A stretch of DNA of 64,000 nucleotides from Cladocopium goreaui (GCA_947184155.2 CAMXCT020001136.1:279501-343500); one strand, 5' to 3'; numbered from the stretch's first letter, positions 1-15,200 are shown. Program-made: numbers and translations. The notes: generated by a model not told the origin, from the sequence alone.

Positions 1-230
1 ATGTTGGTGCATTCCCTATCGTTGGACAAATCCACTTACGAATAATCCGAATATTTCCTCAATCTCATCAATATGTCCCGTCTTTGGGGCGAGTAAATCT
101 GTAAACTAAAAAAGAAAAATCATCCCAATCTGCCTACAAGATCATCAATATGTCTCACCTTTGGAATAAAAAAACACATCCAACTATTTCCACAAGATGG
201 GGTTCAAACAATGGGGGATCCCCAAGTCAC

Positions 231-3200
231 CATGGGCCGAGCAACGCCACCATGAAGGCCCAAAGCTCGTTTTCGAGCCAAAGAATGATGGCCGTGGCGC
301 AAGCTAAGATGAGGCCAGACTGAATCACCTGTCCGGGGAGAATTTGACCAATTTGGAGATGGTGAGATCTCATTGGGATAATCACTGGGATGATGTAATG
401 ATAATGGATAGAATTGGATAGAATGGGATATTCTTTGGAATAGAATGTGATTCACAAAAACCAGCCTTCAAGCTTCCGAAGCGACTCACCAACTTGCCAG
501 TCAAAGGTGAGGGAGCAAACATGCAGAACATGTGTCCCATCATGGTCAAAGTTGTGGGCACGTAGCCATGGTTGTAGTACCTTCATTGGATGCGGCGCTG
601 TTCGATTCGCTGAACAGCCAAGTGTCACGATCTGACAAGCTACTTCCATCGTGCAAGAGCCAGACTCGGAAAAGAGACCAGAAAACATTTAAAAAAAAAA
701 AGCAGAAGGCCAACACAACAAGCCTGTTTCATCCACTTGCTCAAAAACATCCACATTTGGAGGCAAGGCACTGTTGCATCACCACAGGCGTGGGAGCCAT
801 GAGTAGAAGCATAATGCCTTGGCCATGCAGGAGCGGTTTTTGTATCTGGGTCAGTACAAAATACCGTGGGTCAGTACGTCAAAATACCCGTTTTTTTTTC
901 ACTTATGTCGTTTTTTTCACTTCATCAGTACGTCAACGGTTCAGCTGATGATTGACCTACTGATCTAGCTACAACTGACTTTGTCTCCTGGACACGGTGA
1001 ATGCAAATCTAAATCAGAGCATGAGCTCGTCGGGTCATAGTCCTCGATCCGGTTTCATCTTAAGATCATCCAAAGCTCAAGAATACATAATTATATATAT
1101 ATATATGTTCTAAATTTCTAAGTAGTAATAGTGAAAGCAATCATGACAATATTAATCATCCCAGAAATATGCAGAAATCGTATATAAGAATAGCAGCAGT
1201 AGCAGTAGCTGTGGCGGTAGCGTTTATTTGTAATTGTGACATCAATGATCATCAATGACACTATTCTACTCATACTTCATTGTAACATATTGCAACCATA
1301 AGAATCAGACCTCAAAATTCATCACTTTGATCCTCGGCCCAGCGTCTATAGGATGAAGCCATCGTCAAGATCGCTGCGAAACAGCTGGGCTGTCGCAAGA
1401 TGCGGCACAGAGCACGTGGCGCTTCAGCGTCGCTGCTTCCCGCGGAAGAAACCACCGGGGGGAACTTCACGCAGGCGATGAGGACGAGACTCACCTGGCC
1501 AACAACGAAAAATAGCAACACCTGGAGAAATTGAGGGTATCTTAAAGTGATTCTATATAATATAGATATGTTTCACCAACATATCAACAAGGGACTCTGA
1601 TAAGAATTTGGATTGAACTTGATTTCACCCATTGAACCAAGAAAAAGATAGAAAAAGTATCTATTCTTACTAATTCTTACCCGGATAAACATGATTTGAC
1701 CGTGTGTTTCACCGAGAAATATGGGGATTTTGATTTCATCATCGACTGCTTTTCAGTGGGGACTCAACTGCCTCTCAAACAGCGCGTTCAAAGCACAAGG
1801 ACCAGGAAGGGAAAGCACGTGAGTATCACCAAATTGGCAACTTGGACAGCAGTTTTGGGACTGTTCTATCTGTTTTTCCCTGAATGTCTTGCAATCATAC
1901 TGTATAGATAATCAAGAAACTGAATCAATCAAATCAGGTCACTGTTGCCAGGCGGAGCCCTTCTCACGCCGCGAAAATGCCAAGTTGCTACGAAGACACA
2001 TCCACCAAGCAGGTAGATTCCTCAGAGGCAAATCTGCGCTTTGCTAGGGGTTTGCCAATATTTACCACATGAAAATGAAACTAGAAGCATGACATGATGA
2101 AATTACTCGTTGATTGAAGCATGACATCATGATGAAATTACTTGTTAAGGGATACGTTCCAATGGTAATTCCCAATGGTCGCGGTGTGTCCCAAGCACAT
2201 TGTGAACGTTCAGCCCGCAGCCCTGAGGAACGTCGCGTCAGCTGAGTCACTTCTAGAGGTTTTGGTTTGAAACTTTAAGCATTACATTGATGGATATCGA
2301 TGGATATCAAAAGAATAGATATGATGTATTTAACATTGTTTAAGTGTATATATATATATATGTATATATTATATATATATATGTATTATATAATGATCAC
2401 ATATTATAAATGGAATATGGCAAGGGACATTAACATGACTTAAGTCCATCAAATCAGGTTTTTTTGATGTATCCAATGACAGCCGAGTTTCCAGCGAAGG
2501 GCACTTCCAATAGATCCTTTGCCTAGCGCTGAATCAGGGGAGATTCCACCGATCTGCCAAAAAAAATCCGGCCCGGTTGGCATCACTTCTGGATGATATA
2601 GCTATATGTTTCATGGATAAAAAATGGATAAAAAATGGATATATCAACCAGGAAAAAAACTCCTGGATGATTGATGCAATTTCCGGATGATATCCCCATG
2701 TTAGAGGGTTGAAACATCGCTGCAAAATGTGAAATCCTGAAAGTCGAAAGTCAAAATCGCTGCGCATTGCCACTGTGTTCATTCAACCTCTGGTGACAAG
2801 TATTGCCAGTATTGTCTGGGTGTGCTATTTGGGCATGGGTGAATGTGGGGTTTGAGGGGATGCTAAAACACAAGAATGATTCAATTGATCGAATTTTGGA
2901 TAGTCAAATCCCCAAATCCAAATCCCCAGACAATCCTCAAGCCATTATGGATGGTCAAGATGTCAAAGTGCTGCGCCTGCGCTAAAGCACCTGGTCCCAG
3001 TAGGGATCCCAGAACTCCTCCGAAGAGGACCGCAGACACGGCACTGGCTGGGTTCGAAGGTAGTAACCTCAGGAACTCTATGGTTTTTCTTGATTACTTG
3101 GGATTTGCCAAAAAATGGGATCTAACTGATCTAACCATCAAGAACCATCAAGAACAGGGATTTCACGGATTTGGCTCTGACAATGGGGAATTAGGCCCAA

Positions 3201-6200
3201 TTTATGGTGAGTTTAAGACGGATGATGATTAGCTTGTGGAATTAGGGCTTTTCCAATGATTTTCAGACAAGCCCGTATCAATGGATTAGTTGAAGGGAAA
3301 ATAAAGAGGATGTTGCAATGTTTGGGAATGTCAGGGAACATATTTTTGGGTACAGTATGGCTCATTTCAAAGGTGACCTGGAAAGTTATGGAAAGTTTCG
3401 CAGATTCGGGTTTGTCCAGCGTCGGGAATTTACCCGAATATGATCGAATATGTATATATATATATATGGCAATTTCAATGAGGAAAATGCTAAGCCGATG
3501 TGGATTTTAGGGGAATAGCCTTGTTTGGCCAATCTCAGATTTGAATAGATTTGAGCGGTTTGCTGATTGTGAGTGTGAAATCAAGTGCCTTGTGATATCG
3601 GTATTGGTTGGCTGGCTAGGGCTGCGTTTGATCTTTAGACAAATGAATCGGTCAAGCGTGCAGAAGATGTCAGCCACGTCCGACACCACGGCAAGGGCAA
3701 CTGACAACAACGATCAATGTCTACATCCAGTTTTTGCTGTATCATACCCACAGTCACGCCAAGACGCAAGACTGACACAAAGCGATAGTTCTGAGCAAAG
3801 CTCAAGCTGAAACCAAGCAAAGCGCTTCCAATGCATTGGGTGCCTTAGCAAGGCCCCAAAACCTTCCTGGTATGGGATGTGAACCTCAACTCAAGGCTTC
3901 ATTTCATCTTGACAACCCCAAAATTGCCAACTCAGCTCAAAAAAACCTGATCATTAATTGCCGGGGTTACCCCCAAAATAGTCATTACTATCACAAATTA
4001 GGACAGTATCATCCCTATTATTCTCAAACTGGTGGGTTATTAATCCTAGACATGACCTAACCAGCCCTTTAATATGCCAAGCAGCTGAAATCCCCGAGGA
4101 AACAGCCCAGCACCAGCAGGCCGCAAGCCACGATGCCCACGGAAGCTCCCAAGAAATAGGTGCCCTTCAGGCCGAGTTTCCGCTTGCAGATGGGCAAAAC
4201 CAGATTGGCCACACCTCACAAGACCGTGGCCAAGTTTGTGTCTTGAGGATCATTCATCGTTGATGTTCAATGTACTTTAGTCATGATAGTATAATATCAA
4301 TGGCCTAATTAGATCTAATTAGTATATCATTATGCTAGTTATTATAATGACTATGATCATATTGTTAATGGCTATTATGTTAGTATATCATTATTATTAC
4401 AGTATATGCGAGTTATGATTCATATTATAATGATTGTGATCGCGGAATATCAATGGCTTGTCTGAAAGACTTGACCTTATTACTAAAACCATAGATCAGT
4501 AAGGTTAATCTTTGACTCCAGTCATCTGAATTTACGTAGTTTGAGCCAATGACTTGAGGATCTAAACTGATGACGATGATCCGTCCAATTGCTCGGTAAG
4601 CTTTGATGTATCCATATTTCGCCTGCTGCTGTTGTTGATGAGAAGTAGCACTTCAAAAACTATCCGGAAAACAAATATAATAACAATGATCTATAAGTTG
4701 AGATTTATAGCGGGGGGAATCATCTATAAATGATATAACAACTACACGTATATATATATATATATATAACTAATTATATAATTATATATATATAATTATA
4801 TATATATATATGATATGTATATATTTATATGATATGTATATTAAGGATTATTAAGGTATCGGCTCAAATACGCCTTTTACCTAAGCGGGTTGTGTGGTGG
4901 CCACCCGCGGGCTTCGTTCGCTTATCTGCCATTGGGGATTTGGTTCGAGGCCTTCTCTTGTTCACCAGAAGTCGGTTGGGGGTTAGCCGTTAAAACCCTA
5001 AATTTACAACTTCTTCGAATCTTGTTTGAACCTCTGCTGCCTTTTGATAGGCCACTGGATCTTATTTGGTTTGGGTTGTTGGTACAAGTTTCAATATTTT
5101 GTGATTTTTCGCTGGCACTGCGGGGGCCTACAACCGTTTTGTGGTAATCTCAATTCGTGGTGGGCTGCTTGTCGGGAAAGGTTGCTTAATTTGGATTTTC
5201 TGGATCGGTGAATGTGCTCCTTTTTACTGATTTTCTTATTGGTCATTGTTGCGTTCACCAGTGTCCAAGATTTTGCTACAGGGAATCTCAAATACCCAGA
5301 GGCGCAAGGACAGGCGCCGGAGGGCATTTGCAAGAAGGCAGTGGTTTTTGCATCGAAAAGGGAAAATCTCCCTTGCTTCGTCCTCACTGATTCGAATCAG
5401 GAAAGTTTTCACCAAGCACCATTCAAGAGATTCTTGTTTTCTGAGCAGGCTTGCAGCAGAAATTCAAGCAAAGATGGCAGCAGAAGAAGCTTATCCATGG
5501 GTCTGCCCGTGTGGGCGACTGAACAAGAAATCAGCGGACGTATGTGCAGTATGCTGGGGTCACTGGACCAAAGGCAAAAAACACGATGTCACTCCGAAAC
5601 CAAATACATATGGCGGCACCTCCCAGTGGAGCGAATCCTGGGACAAATGGGATTCAAATTGGGAACAGTCGCAGAAATGGGAAGATTGGGCAGAAACAGA
5701 AAGTGTGAGGCAGTCCTCTCAGTCACCGAGAGGCAGAAGTCAATGGCAGGATACTCTCTCTCCGCGACAGAGAAATGCAAAAGGCAAAGGAAAAGGCAAG
5801 TGGAAAAACAAGGGAATGTCAAAGGCAGAAGCATCAGGAAGCCCATTTGGCCAGGGAAAAGGTGGTTTTGCGCCATTACCACCATGGCCTGCATGGAATG
5901 CTCCGGAGCCTTCTCAGTCGCCCTTCCAGGCTGCTCAGTCTGGGAAGAATTCCACAATGCAGGAGATGGCAGCGCATTTGCGTCACGCTACAAAGAGAAG
6001 GAGACTATTCCTTCCGAAGTGCAAGCATTTCTGGAGAAAGCGGACAAAGAGTACACCAAGAACAACATCAAGTCGCTGCATGCGGCTACCAAGAGCCTAG
6101 ACCATGCACAGAAAGCCCTTCGAGAAGCTGTGGAAGCGAAGAAGGACCATCGCCTGCAGTGGACCAAGCACGTGGGCGAAGGTATCAAAATATGGGAAGC

Positions 6201-9200
6201 ACAGCTGGAGAGCTATCGGGTCCATCAGGCCACATTGTCAGAGCATGCGAGCAGGGCCAGATTGGAAATCGAAGCCTCCAGAAAGATCCTGAAGGAAGTG
6301 AGCGACAGTGCAGTAAAGGAAGGCAACCTGTCCATCCCCCAACCCATTATGGAGGAGGCAGAGGATGCCAATGCAGACAATGTCGACCACGAAGAACAAA
6401 AACTCAGAGATCAGCTACAAGGGGTGCTCAAAGCATGTGCAGGGTCATTAGGCCTTCAAGCTGGTCCGTCAGACACTCAAGTGCAGGAGGTGTCAGACGA
6501 AGACAAGGAGACAGTTCCTCACCACAAAAGGCCCAGATCTGTCGAGCCCGCAATGCCGGGTGGCAGTGTTTCCAGGCAGTGAAAATCGGCCGTGGGATTT
6601 CAGTTTCCAAAAATGAATCTCATGAGGCCTGGCGGCCTGGCCATACATGTTTCCACACGGACATTCGGTGACGGGGGAGCAGGACTATTTAAGTCCGTTG
6701 TCAGCGATATCCTGCGCATGGAAACTGAGAGGTGAGGTCATTTCGCATCAATGGTGCCAAGCCAATTCCCATCAAGCTTTACCTTGTTGTGCCAATCCGT
6801 TTTCCGTCCCATATAAGCCGGAGGTTTGCAGTTCTCAAGAACCACTTAATGCTCGTCGCAAGAAGTTGCGTGTCCATTTTGATGATTGTATTGAACTTGC
6901 TTTTGTAGGTGATGAGGCTTGGGATTTGTACTTTACCAGAGTTGCACACAATGAATTGCATGGATGGAGAGATAAGCCTTGGAGTTATGTTCCTGATCCT
7001 CCTAGCAGAAAGTTTTCTTGGAGGAAGCTCACGAACCTGATTTATCCATTTTGCGATTTCACCAAAGAGTGCAGTGACAAACAATTCAATTACCCAAAAG
7101 AGTCGAATCTCAAAATTTCAATTCCCAATTGCGTCAGTGAAGCATCCGACTTGTCCAGCATTCCAGAATGGGCCCTTGATGTCCTCAATGATCTGTCAGT
7201 TCGTAGAGAAAGCTCAGGTACATTGTGTAGACAGTCTGTACTCGCTTGGCCGGTTGGATCGGCAGGGTTTTGCAACCGGTCAGAAGCCAAGCTTGTTTAT
7301 CTAGACGAAGATCCAGCTGGATGGCGGGACACGGTGTTAGGACTTTGGCATCACGCCTTTCCCAATGGGCCAGAACCTTTCATCCAGGCAGTGATTCAGC
7401 ACAATCTGCTCTATGCTGGACATGAATGTAATGTGGAGGTTCTATTGTTAGAGGACTCGAGCGGAGTCTTTGTTCGTGTTGATTTGTATCTCACAGACAA
7501 TGAAAAGCAGATCGAAAATGGCAGATGTATCAGTTTTGTAGTTGCTACACAAAACATCACGTCAGCCTGTAAACTTGCGGCTCATCCTCTCGGTCCCCGC
7601 ATCCAATTGCGGATTTTGAATTGGTTCATTAATGGCGCAGCTGTTTTCAAGGAGGATTTTCCTGTTAGCAGTGGTGATTTCATTTCTATCTATGCACAAT
7701 TCCCAAGTTGTGTTTCCGGCAAATCACACAATGTTCATGTTTTGCGTGATGTTACCGACAAACACATGTCCGATATTCCTGCATCAAGTGCATTTTTGTG
7801 TTCGGTTGGTGCTCCGCTGTCACAAATGGCCGTGTCGAGCTCACCGAATACATTTGCAACAAGTGCAATCAAGAAGGCCAAAACTGGCGGGAAAGAGAAT
7901 TTTCCCCCTCAGGATCCAGATGAAGCCTCCAACGTTCAGATTTCATCGAAAGTTGGGATTGCGTTTAAGAATTCTCCTTTTGATACTCAGCAAGAGAACA
8001 TGATGCTTTCCTTTCAGCAAGGACGCGCAGAGCCTCAAAATCAACAAGTTGGTTCTGAAGGGTCGGATCAGTTTGAGTCCAGTGGATATTCTCCTAGTGT
8101 GGATTCTCAAAGTTCACATGTTAGGCCCCCCAGTTCCGAAGGAGGAAAACAAGAAATGCTGTTGTTTCATCTAGAGGATCCGCCTGTCAAAGCATTGGTG
8201 GACTGGAACAGTTATGAGGGGATGATGACTGAAATTGCCCATCATTTCGCAATTGACAGGGATGACCTTGTTGATGTCTATGAGGTCGCTGTGACACCAC
8301 CAGATCTCGTTGATGAAGCAGCTGTAACTGTTGTGCATGTTCAGAATGACATTCCGGTGGGTTCCAGTCAAAAGCTTGTTCTGCTCGATGTACAGTATCA
8401 TGCTCACAGATCCGAGCCGCACTTCAGAGGTGGCCCAATGGTTGTCAGAAAGGTGGTTCCGATTCCAGCTGTAGCCAGCAGAGATGAGCTGCTCTACAAA
8501 GCACAGGTAGACAGGTATTGCAGGTCTGAGAATGGTCGATGCCTGGTATTCATCAACACAAGGAGATGGCCAGATTATGACCTTGATCGCAAGACAATAG
8601 CGCATGGAGACTACATCAGAATCGCAGTGCCGCCATCTGATCGTTTTTCGTGTCCCACGGAATCCATCGCAGACATGACCCAAAGAGGTCTATCCGACCA
8701 ACAAATTTATGACGAAATCTATAATGAAGATGCGGTATCTGGTGTGTCTCCTAGCTTGTTAGATGACTCTGAAATCAGGGATCTGCTGGCAGACAGTGTT
8801 GACCTCTATGATGAAACACAACTAATGCAGAAGGCGTCAGACTGCGCGTCGTCGTCTGTCAATCAAAGTTATCACAATGACAGCAGCGATGTTACCAACG
8901 AGAGTATTCCTCAGGATTGGTACATCGATCTGCAGAGGTTGGTGCAGAGGCATGTGGATCAATTGCCAAATGATGATCAGACTGAGGTTGTGTTCCCCAT
9001 TTACACTTGGTTTATTGACCATCAAACTGCAACAAGCTGTCGTGATCCAAGGATTGCCCACATTGGAAATGATCCGTCAAGTTGGGAACAGGAATTGATG
9101 TTACCCTGGGAACACCGCATCATTCGTGGAGAACATGTATTTTTGGACTTGGTTAGTCCATCATCACCAAGAGCAATAGTTGAAGATCACATTGCTCACA

Positions 9201-12200
9201 TTTTGATCACCCAAAGGGCTGCAGAACTCTCAACGGTGCTTTTCTCCATGGAACTTTTGGATGTTTCTGAACCTAGCGTGCATGTAAGGGTAGCCACAGT
9301 TGTGCCCAAGGAGTGCACCGTTCGTCATTTATTTGATGCGGTTCCTCTATTTGCATCATTTTCACTGAACCACTTGATTTGGCATAACCCGGTCCCGATG
9401 GGTCCTGATCAAGGTTTCAGAACTTGGACTGGATTGGGCATTCAGGTACAGATTGTTGCTGAAGCTACACCTGAGCAAGAGTCTTCTGACAGTCAGAGCT
9501 TGCTGCAAATCACTGGCCGAACAGACACCGTGGTTTCCTTTAGGCATAAGAGGTTAAGCAGTGAGTGTTCTCAGGCACCTGTTGACTTTGCTGGTGAAAG
9601 CGTTCTTGGAGTGGACAAGAGTCGTGAACAGGCTTCATGTATTGATCCAAAGACTTCTGATCCCTCACAGAAGGAACTTAGCCTGACGGAAGAATTCATC
9701 AGATTTGTCAATGCAGTTAGCTCTGCAGAGGAAGCGCCGACTGATCAGCAAGAGGAGCCCAATGGGTTGCGTGACCAGCCTGTATGGGTACAAGACCTTT
9801 GGGAAAAATGGACAGAAACTATGTCATTGACTGGAGCCAACCGTGAGGATGGTCTCAGGTTGGAAACTTGGTTCACTAATCCCACTAGATGGTCCAGATG
9901 CGTATCCCCGAGAGTGGTTGTGCTTTCACCCAATTTCATCTCGTGGGAAAGAGAGTTGTTGGCGGCATGGCCAGAAAGGGCTGACATTTTGTTACCAACG
10001 AACTTTGCTATTGTTTTTCCTTCTCCTGAGGACATTGACAGGACAGTGCAAGAACAGCTCATCATTGAGCAACAGTCCGAGCCCTTTTCAAGATCTGTTG
10101 TGATGACGGTTTATGACACCAACAGAGATCGTGGTCGCCCCCACTCCATTGCTCTGGTAGTGGGTGACATTGTTGATGTCAGGCAGATCATCACGCTTCT
10201 TGGGTTTTCTGAACAATGCCCGCCTGAAAAGACTGAAAATGAATGTCTATTATGGATGGGCAATATAGCCATACGTCATGATCAGTCACTGAATGTTAGG
10301 CTGGGCAATGCTCTCAGGTTTCTCATCAGAAGAGGCATCAAAATTGGAATCCCTGAGTTACTGTCTATGAATGACCAGCAACTTAGGAGTGAACTGCAAG
10401 CTGCGATCAGTGGCGCAATTTATCGCAGGCCAAATGTACAAGGGTTTCAGGCTGATGCCTATGCTGACTCCAATCCTGTTTTTGCGGCGGAAAGTGATGA
10501 TCGTTTTTCAATTGATTTCCCGCCTGAATGGCTCAGTTCGCTGCAACAATCGTTTGATGCACATGCAGTAGTTGAGCGTCAAGAAGAAGGCCCTGTTCTT
10601 TACGTGCTTGTTTGGTTTGTGAATGGGATCAATATTGTCAACTGTGGTGCCCCGAAAGTAGTGAGGATAGACTCAGACAATTCATGGTGGCGCAGTGAAA
10701 TCATTTTTCCATGGAGAGACAGCTTCTCTAGGGGGGCTGTCATTGATCTACATCATGTTGATCCAAATCCGCCAAAGGAGGCATGGATGTCACACAATGC
10801 ACATGTGATTGTCTCTCAGGCGCTCAACACAGACCAAGTTGCTGTTCTGATTACTGACAGGCTGTTAGCTGATCATGGAACGGTATATCAACATCAAGCG
10901 GTAATTATGAACAAGTTTACAAATGTGGACGAGGTTGTTGCATGGAGTGTTCGACCCGCACAGATGCGTCACAGGGTTGCTGTCAGTCGCGGAAATTCGG
11001 TTTTTCCAACCGGCCTAAACGTAAGGATTGGGTCAGGAGATGGATTGACCATCAGGAACATTGAAGCAGCCAGAAGTCATGATGAACATGGTGGTCAGGC
11101 ATCCAGTTCACATGAACAGGCCAGTGGATCGGATGCACGTTTTGCGGCAGCCGAAACCGAGGCAATGGACAAGAATGAAGATGATGACGTATTAGATGAC
11201 AGCTCTCTGATGCAAACGTTATGCAGTTATCACAAGCATGGCTCGGAGCAGCAGCCCTCGTTCAGTCAGGACCCGGTATGTGCTCTCGAGATTGATTCCA
11301 ACGAGCCAAATGAAAATGAAGGGTTTCAGTTCAATCCCATGGCGGAGACTTTCAGACCGGGAGCGGTGGATTTGCCTGAATGGGCCAGAATTATTGAAGA
11401 AATATATCACGATTGGGATGCCAATGCCTTCTCTTGGCAAGGTGAATCGCGAGCTGCCCACTTCATGTCATGGTATGTAGCACCGGGACAAAATCGCCTC
11501 AGATGCTTGCATGGAAGGAAAGTTGCCCTTTTTGCTGATTTCTGGAATTGGAGAGAGCAAATACGACAGCGTTGGATTGGTGAAATCGATCCAATAGCAG
11601 ATGTTGAGCTGGTCTATGTCTCTCCTCCACCCACGCATTTGGAAGCTGGAGTTGTTGGTCACATCATCCTGGTACAGCATGATTCACCAGAATGGTCGTC
11701 TTTGTTGGTGTCTACGTATGATCCGGCGATCAACCGTGGATATTCTTTCAAGACTGTAGTGTGTATTTCACAGCAAGCCCATTTTCGCGATATCACGGAA
11801 AGAATTGGATATGATGCTGAATGCGCATACCATGCTCAATGCGAATTTAGGCTCAGAGGTTTTACATATCACTCAGATGACCGATATAGATCCAGCGATG
11901 GTGATGCTGTTGACCTGATTGTCCAACGGCAGGTTTGGCCTCCAAATTGGTACCCACCTGTTATTCCACATGCGCCTGGAGCCGAGGGTCTTTCCTTAGT
12001 GCAGACTAGGGCTGAGATTACCCGTCCTGGACAGAAAGCTGCAAGGGCAGATCAAGAGATTCAGCAAAAGGATCAAGTTATTTCACTTGAAAAGGCTTTG
12101 GATCAGGTAGTTTGGGACATAGAAAATATCCCTTTTACATTATCCATGCTCTTTCAGAATGTGAAGGAAAAAAGTGATGTACCAATAGTGTGCGTGTGGG

Positions 12201-15200
12201 AAATCAACGATGGAAACACGGATTTCGATATATCCGATCGAGACAATTTTTGCCAGAGGAAGATGAAAAAGCGTTTTATCCAGAAGCATGCTCTCCTGAA
12301 AGAGTGTTCTGAGCTTTTTCCCATCCGATTTGTGAGAGACTCATGGAAAGTTACATCAGGCAACTGGTATGTTGGGTCTTATGTGCTGCCGGCTCATGAC
12401 ATGGCCATTGTGTTATGTGTGGAGTACAGAAGAGATGGTGCAATTGTTCGGAGCATCACAATGTACAAATCCTATCGTGCTGATTTGCTAAGGTCGACTC
12501 TGGGAATTCGATTTGGCACTTTGATCAGGTTGAATGGAAGGTTTGTGCATGACAAGGTCGAATTCCATCATGGTGATGTTCTCGAATATCATGCCTTTGA
12601 TAATGTGCCGTCTATTTGCATTGATAGACTCAGTAAAACACAAATTTGTCTGGAGGCAGCAGTGGAGAACTGCATTCCATGGTTTGATGAGGACGAAGAT
12701 GCGTACGAGCTGCTGCAGGAGGATGATCTTGGCAAGGCACTTCAAAATGAAGATCAATGGAGCTTTGATTGCATTCCTGAGGGCACCGATCTGCATAAAT
12801 CTACATTTGAGCAATTGCATGTGCAAAATGAGGAGTGCCATGGAGAGATGCAATCACTGGAGCTTTACATTGATGGCGCCACACATGGAGACACCTCTGC
12901 TTGGGCGGTCGTGGCGGTTGTTGTCACAGCAGGAGGGCGCAGATTTCATGGATGCTGTGCAGGTTTGACTGAGATTAACAGAAGTGCCAGGCAGTGGATA
13001 GGTGCTCTGAGTCATTCAAACATCGATGCAGAATTGTCTGCAATGGTTGTTGCCACCTCTTTCTCATTTTTTGCATCTGGTGATCTCCCGGTCACAATCA
13101 GGCCTGACCTATCCCTCAGTAGACGTTTTCTTGTTGCAGATAGTGCCACAAGGCAAGACAGTACAATTGCCAAGCTTCTGCATTTGTTAGGGCAGCTTCT
13201 GCCGTCAAGGGTTCGTGTGCAAGAAGTCAGAGCCCATTGTGGGGACCCATGGAATGAGTTAGCTGATGCGGTGGCAAAGAAAGTTGCACGAACTTCAGTT
13301 CCAGTAGGACAGGTCCCTTGGGATTTATTGCATAATGCAGTCACTGAGCCGTCCACGCTGAAGTGGGAGTGGCTGCGCAATGAATCTGCTGCATACTCCA
13401 AAGCCATGCCAGCGCTTCATGGGCGAGCTGTCTGGCAGCCTACACCTTCAGCTAAACGTATAGGCGTGACAGTCGCAGAAAATGAATGCACCAGACATGA
13501 TCTCAAGATGCAAATCAAGGTAGCTACTTACAATGGCCTGGCTTTGGGTGATGGAGAGCAGCCTGAAGTGACATCTGGTGGACGCACTACTAGGTTAGAT
13601 ATGCAGTTTCATCAGGAGAAAATCGCAATTATTGGAGTCCAAGAGGCCAGGACTTCAACAGGAAAAAGGGTCTCCGATCATTACTGCATTTTTTCTTCTG
13701 GATTTCAGCAATGTGGCAGGTCCAAGCACTTTGGATGCGAGTTGTGGATCCATAAGAATTTGCCGTTGTGTGTGTTGCCAGATGGCACCAAAGTCAGTCT
13801 TGCAGACTGCAAAATCACTATCTCTGTTTCCGATGCCAGAGTTTTGATTGCAAAAATCGAAGGTGCAATCTCCTTTCAGGTTGTGGTTGCACATGCACCA
13901 TGTGTTTCTGCTGATCGACCAATTGACATGGTAAAGCAATGGTGGGATGATTTGTCAAAGCACCTGCAGAAATGCCATGCTGGACATGCTATACTCCTGA
14001 TTGATGCCAACGCGCCGCTGGCCGATCATGAGTGTGGCTTCTTTGGTACTCACCAGGCAGAGCCCATGAATGCTCAAGGATACGAGTTCCAATTGTTCCT
14101 TATTACGAATCAATTGTATGTTCCAGCCACATTTGAAAATCACACAGGTTCTGCGGGCACATGGAAACATCCAAGAGGAGGATTTCTCCGACGAGATTAT
14201 GTTGCATTGAGCGAAGCGTTTTTCAAGATCTGCATAAGCTCACATGTTCAAAGTGACTTTGACGGTGGCTTCGGACACATGGATCATTGCCCTGCGGTTT
14301 GTGAGATTGCTGGATTTTGGAATGTCAAAGAGGTCAAAAGGAAGTTTGCGTGGGACTATGATAAAATTAAAGATCCCACGTCTCAAGCGGAATTTGCTGA
14401 TGCTCTCTCAACGTTGCCATTGCCCTCATGGTCAACATCTGTTGATGATCATTCAGCAATCCTCGAGACCAACATTTTGCAAATTGCCAGACAGCACTTT
14501 CGCAAAACAAAGATTGAAAAGTATAGGCCCATGCTCAGCGAGGCAACTATCAATGGAATTCAGCTGAAAAGGCAGGCACTGGACATGGCCAGGAACCTGC
14601 AGTTTGATGATCCTGAGCTGATTGGTGAAATCAAAGTGCTTGAAAAAATGCTGAAACCAATGGTCCAACGAGATCAGAAAGGGTGGTACTCTGAATGGCT
14701 GGACAGTATCAATGAGGCTGGTAGTTGTCATGATACAGCTCAGGTCTATCGCAAGCTTCAAAGACTCGGTAGAAGAAAGAAAGATTTAGAGAAAGGGCCG
14801 AGACCGCTGCCCAGGCTGCAGCTTGACAGTGGTCAGTTTGCGCAGTCTTTCCAAGAATGTCAGCAGACCTGGATGAAGCAATTTGCCGAGGTTGAAGCAG
14901 GGTTAGAAGCTTCTCCGATTCAGCTTCAACAATTGCATCGCACACGTTGCTCTGGAGCAGATCGCAAGGTGATCAACTGTGCTGATCCATATGAGATCTT
15001 GTCGCTTATCAGGAAATTCAAAAATCGCAAGGTCCCTGGTCCTGGACAGCTTCCTGTTGATATAATCAAGTGCGGTGGAATCCAGGTTGCGAGAATGCTT
15101 GCGCCTTTGATCGTGAAAGCCTCCTGGCATATGAGAGAGCCGTTGTCCTGGAAGGGTGGCCTGCTTGTGCCACTTTTCAAAGGAAAAGGTTCGCCTAGTG

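Noticed and set aside
5775..6671. 298-codon plus frame overlapping ORF1
   Set aside because: Arg/Ser/Gln-rich out-of-frame shadow of the coiled-coil part; no domain.
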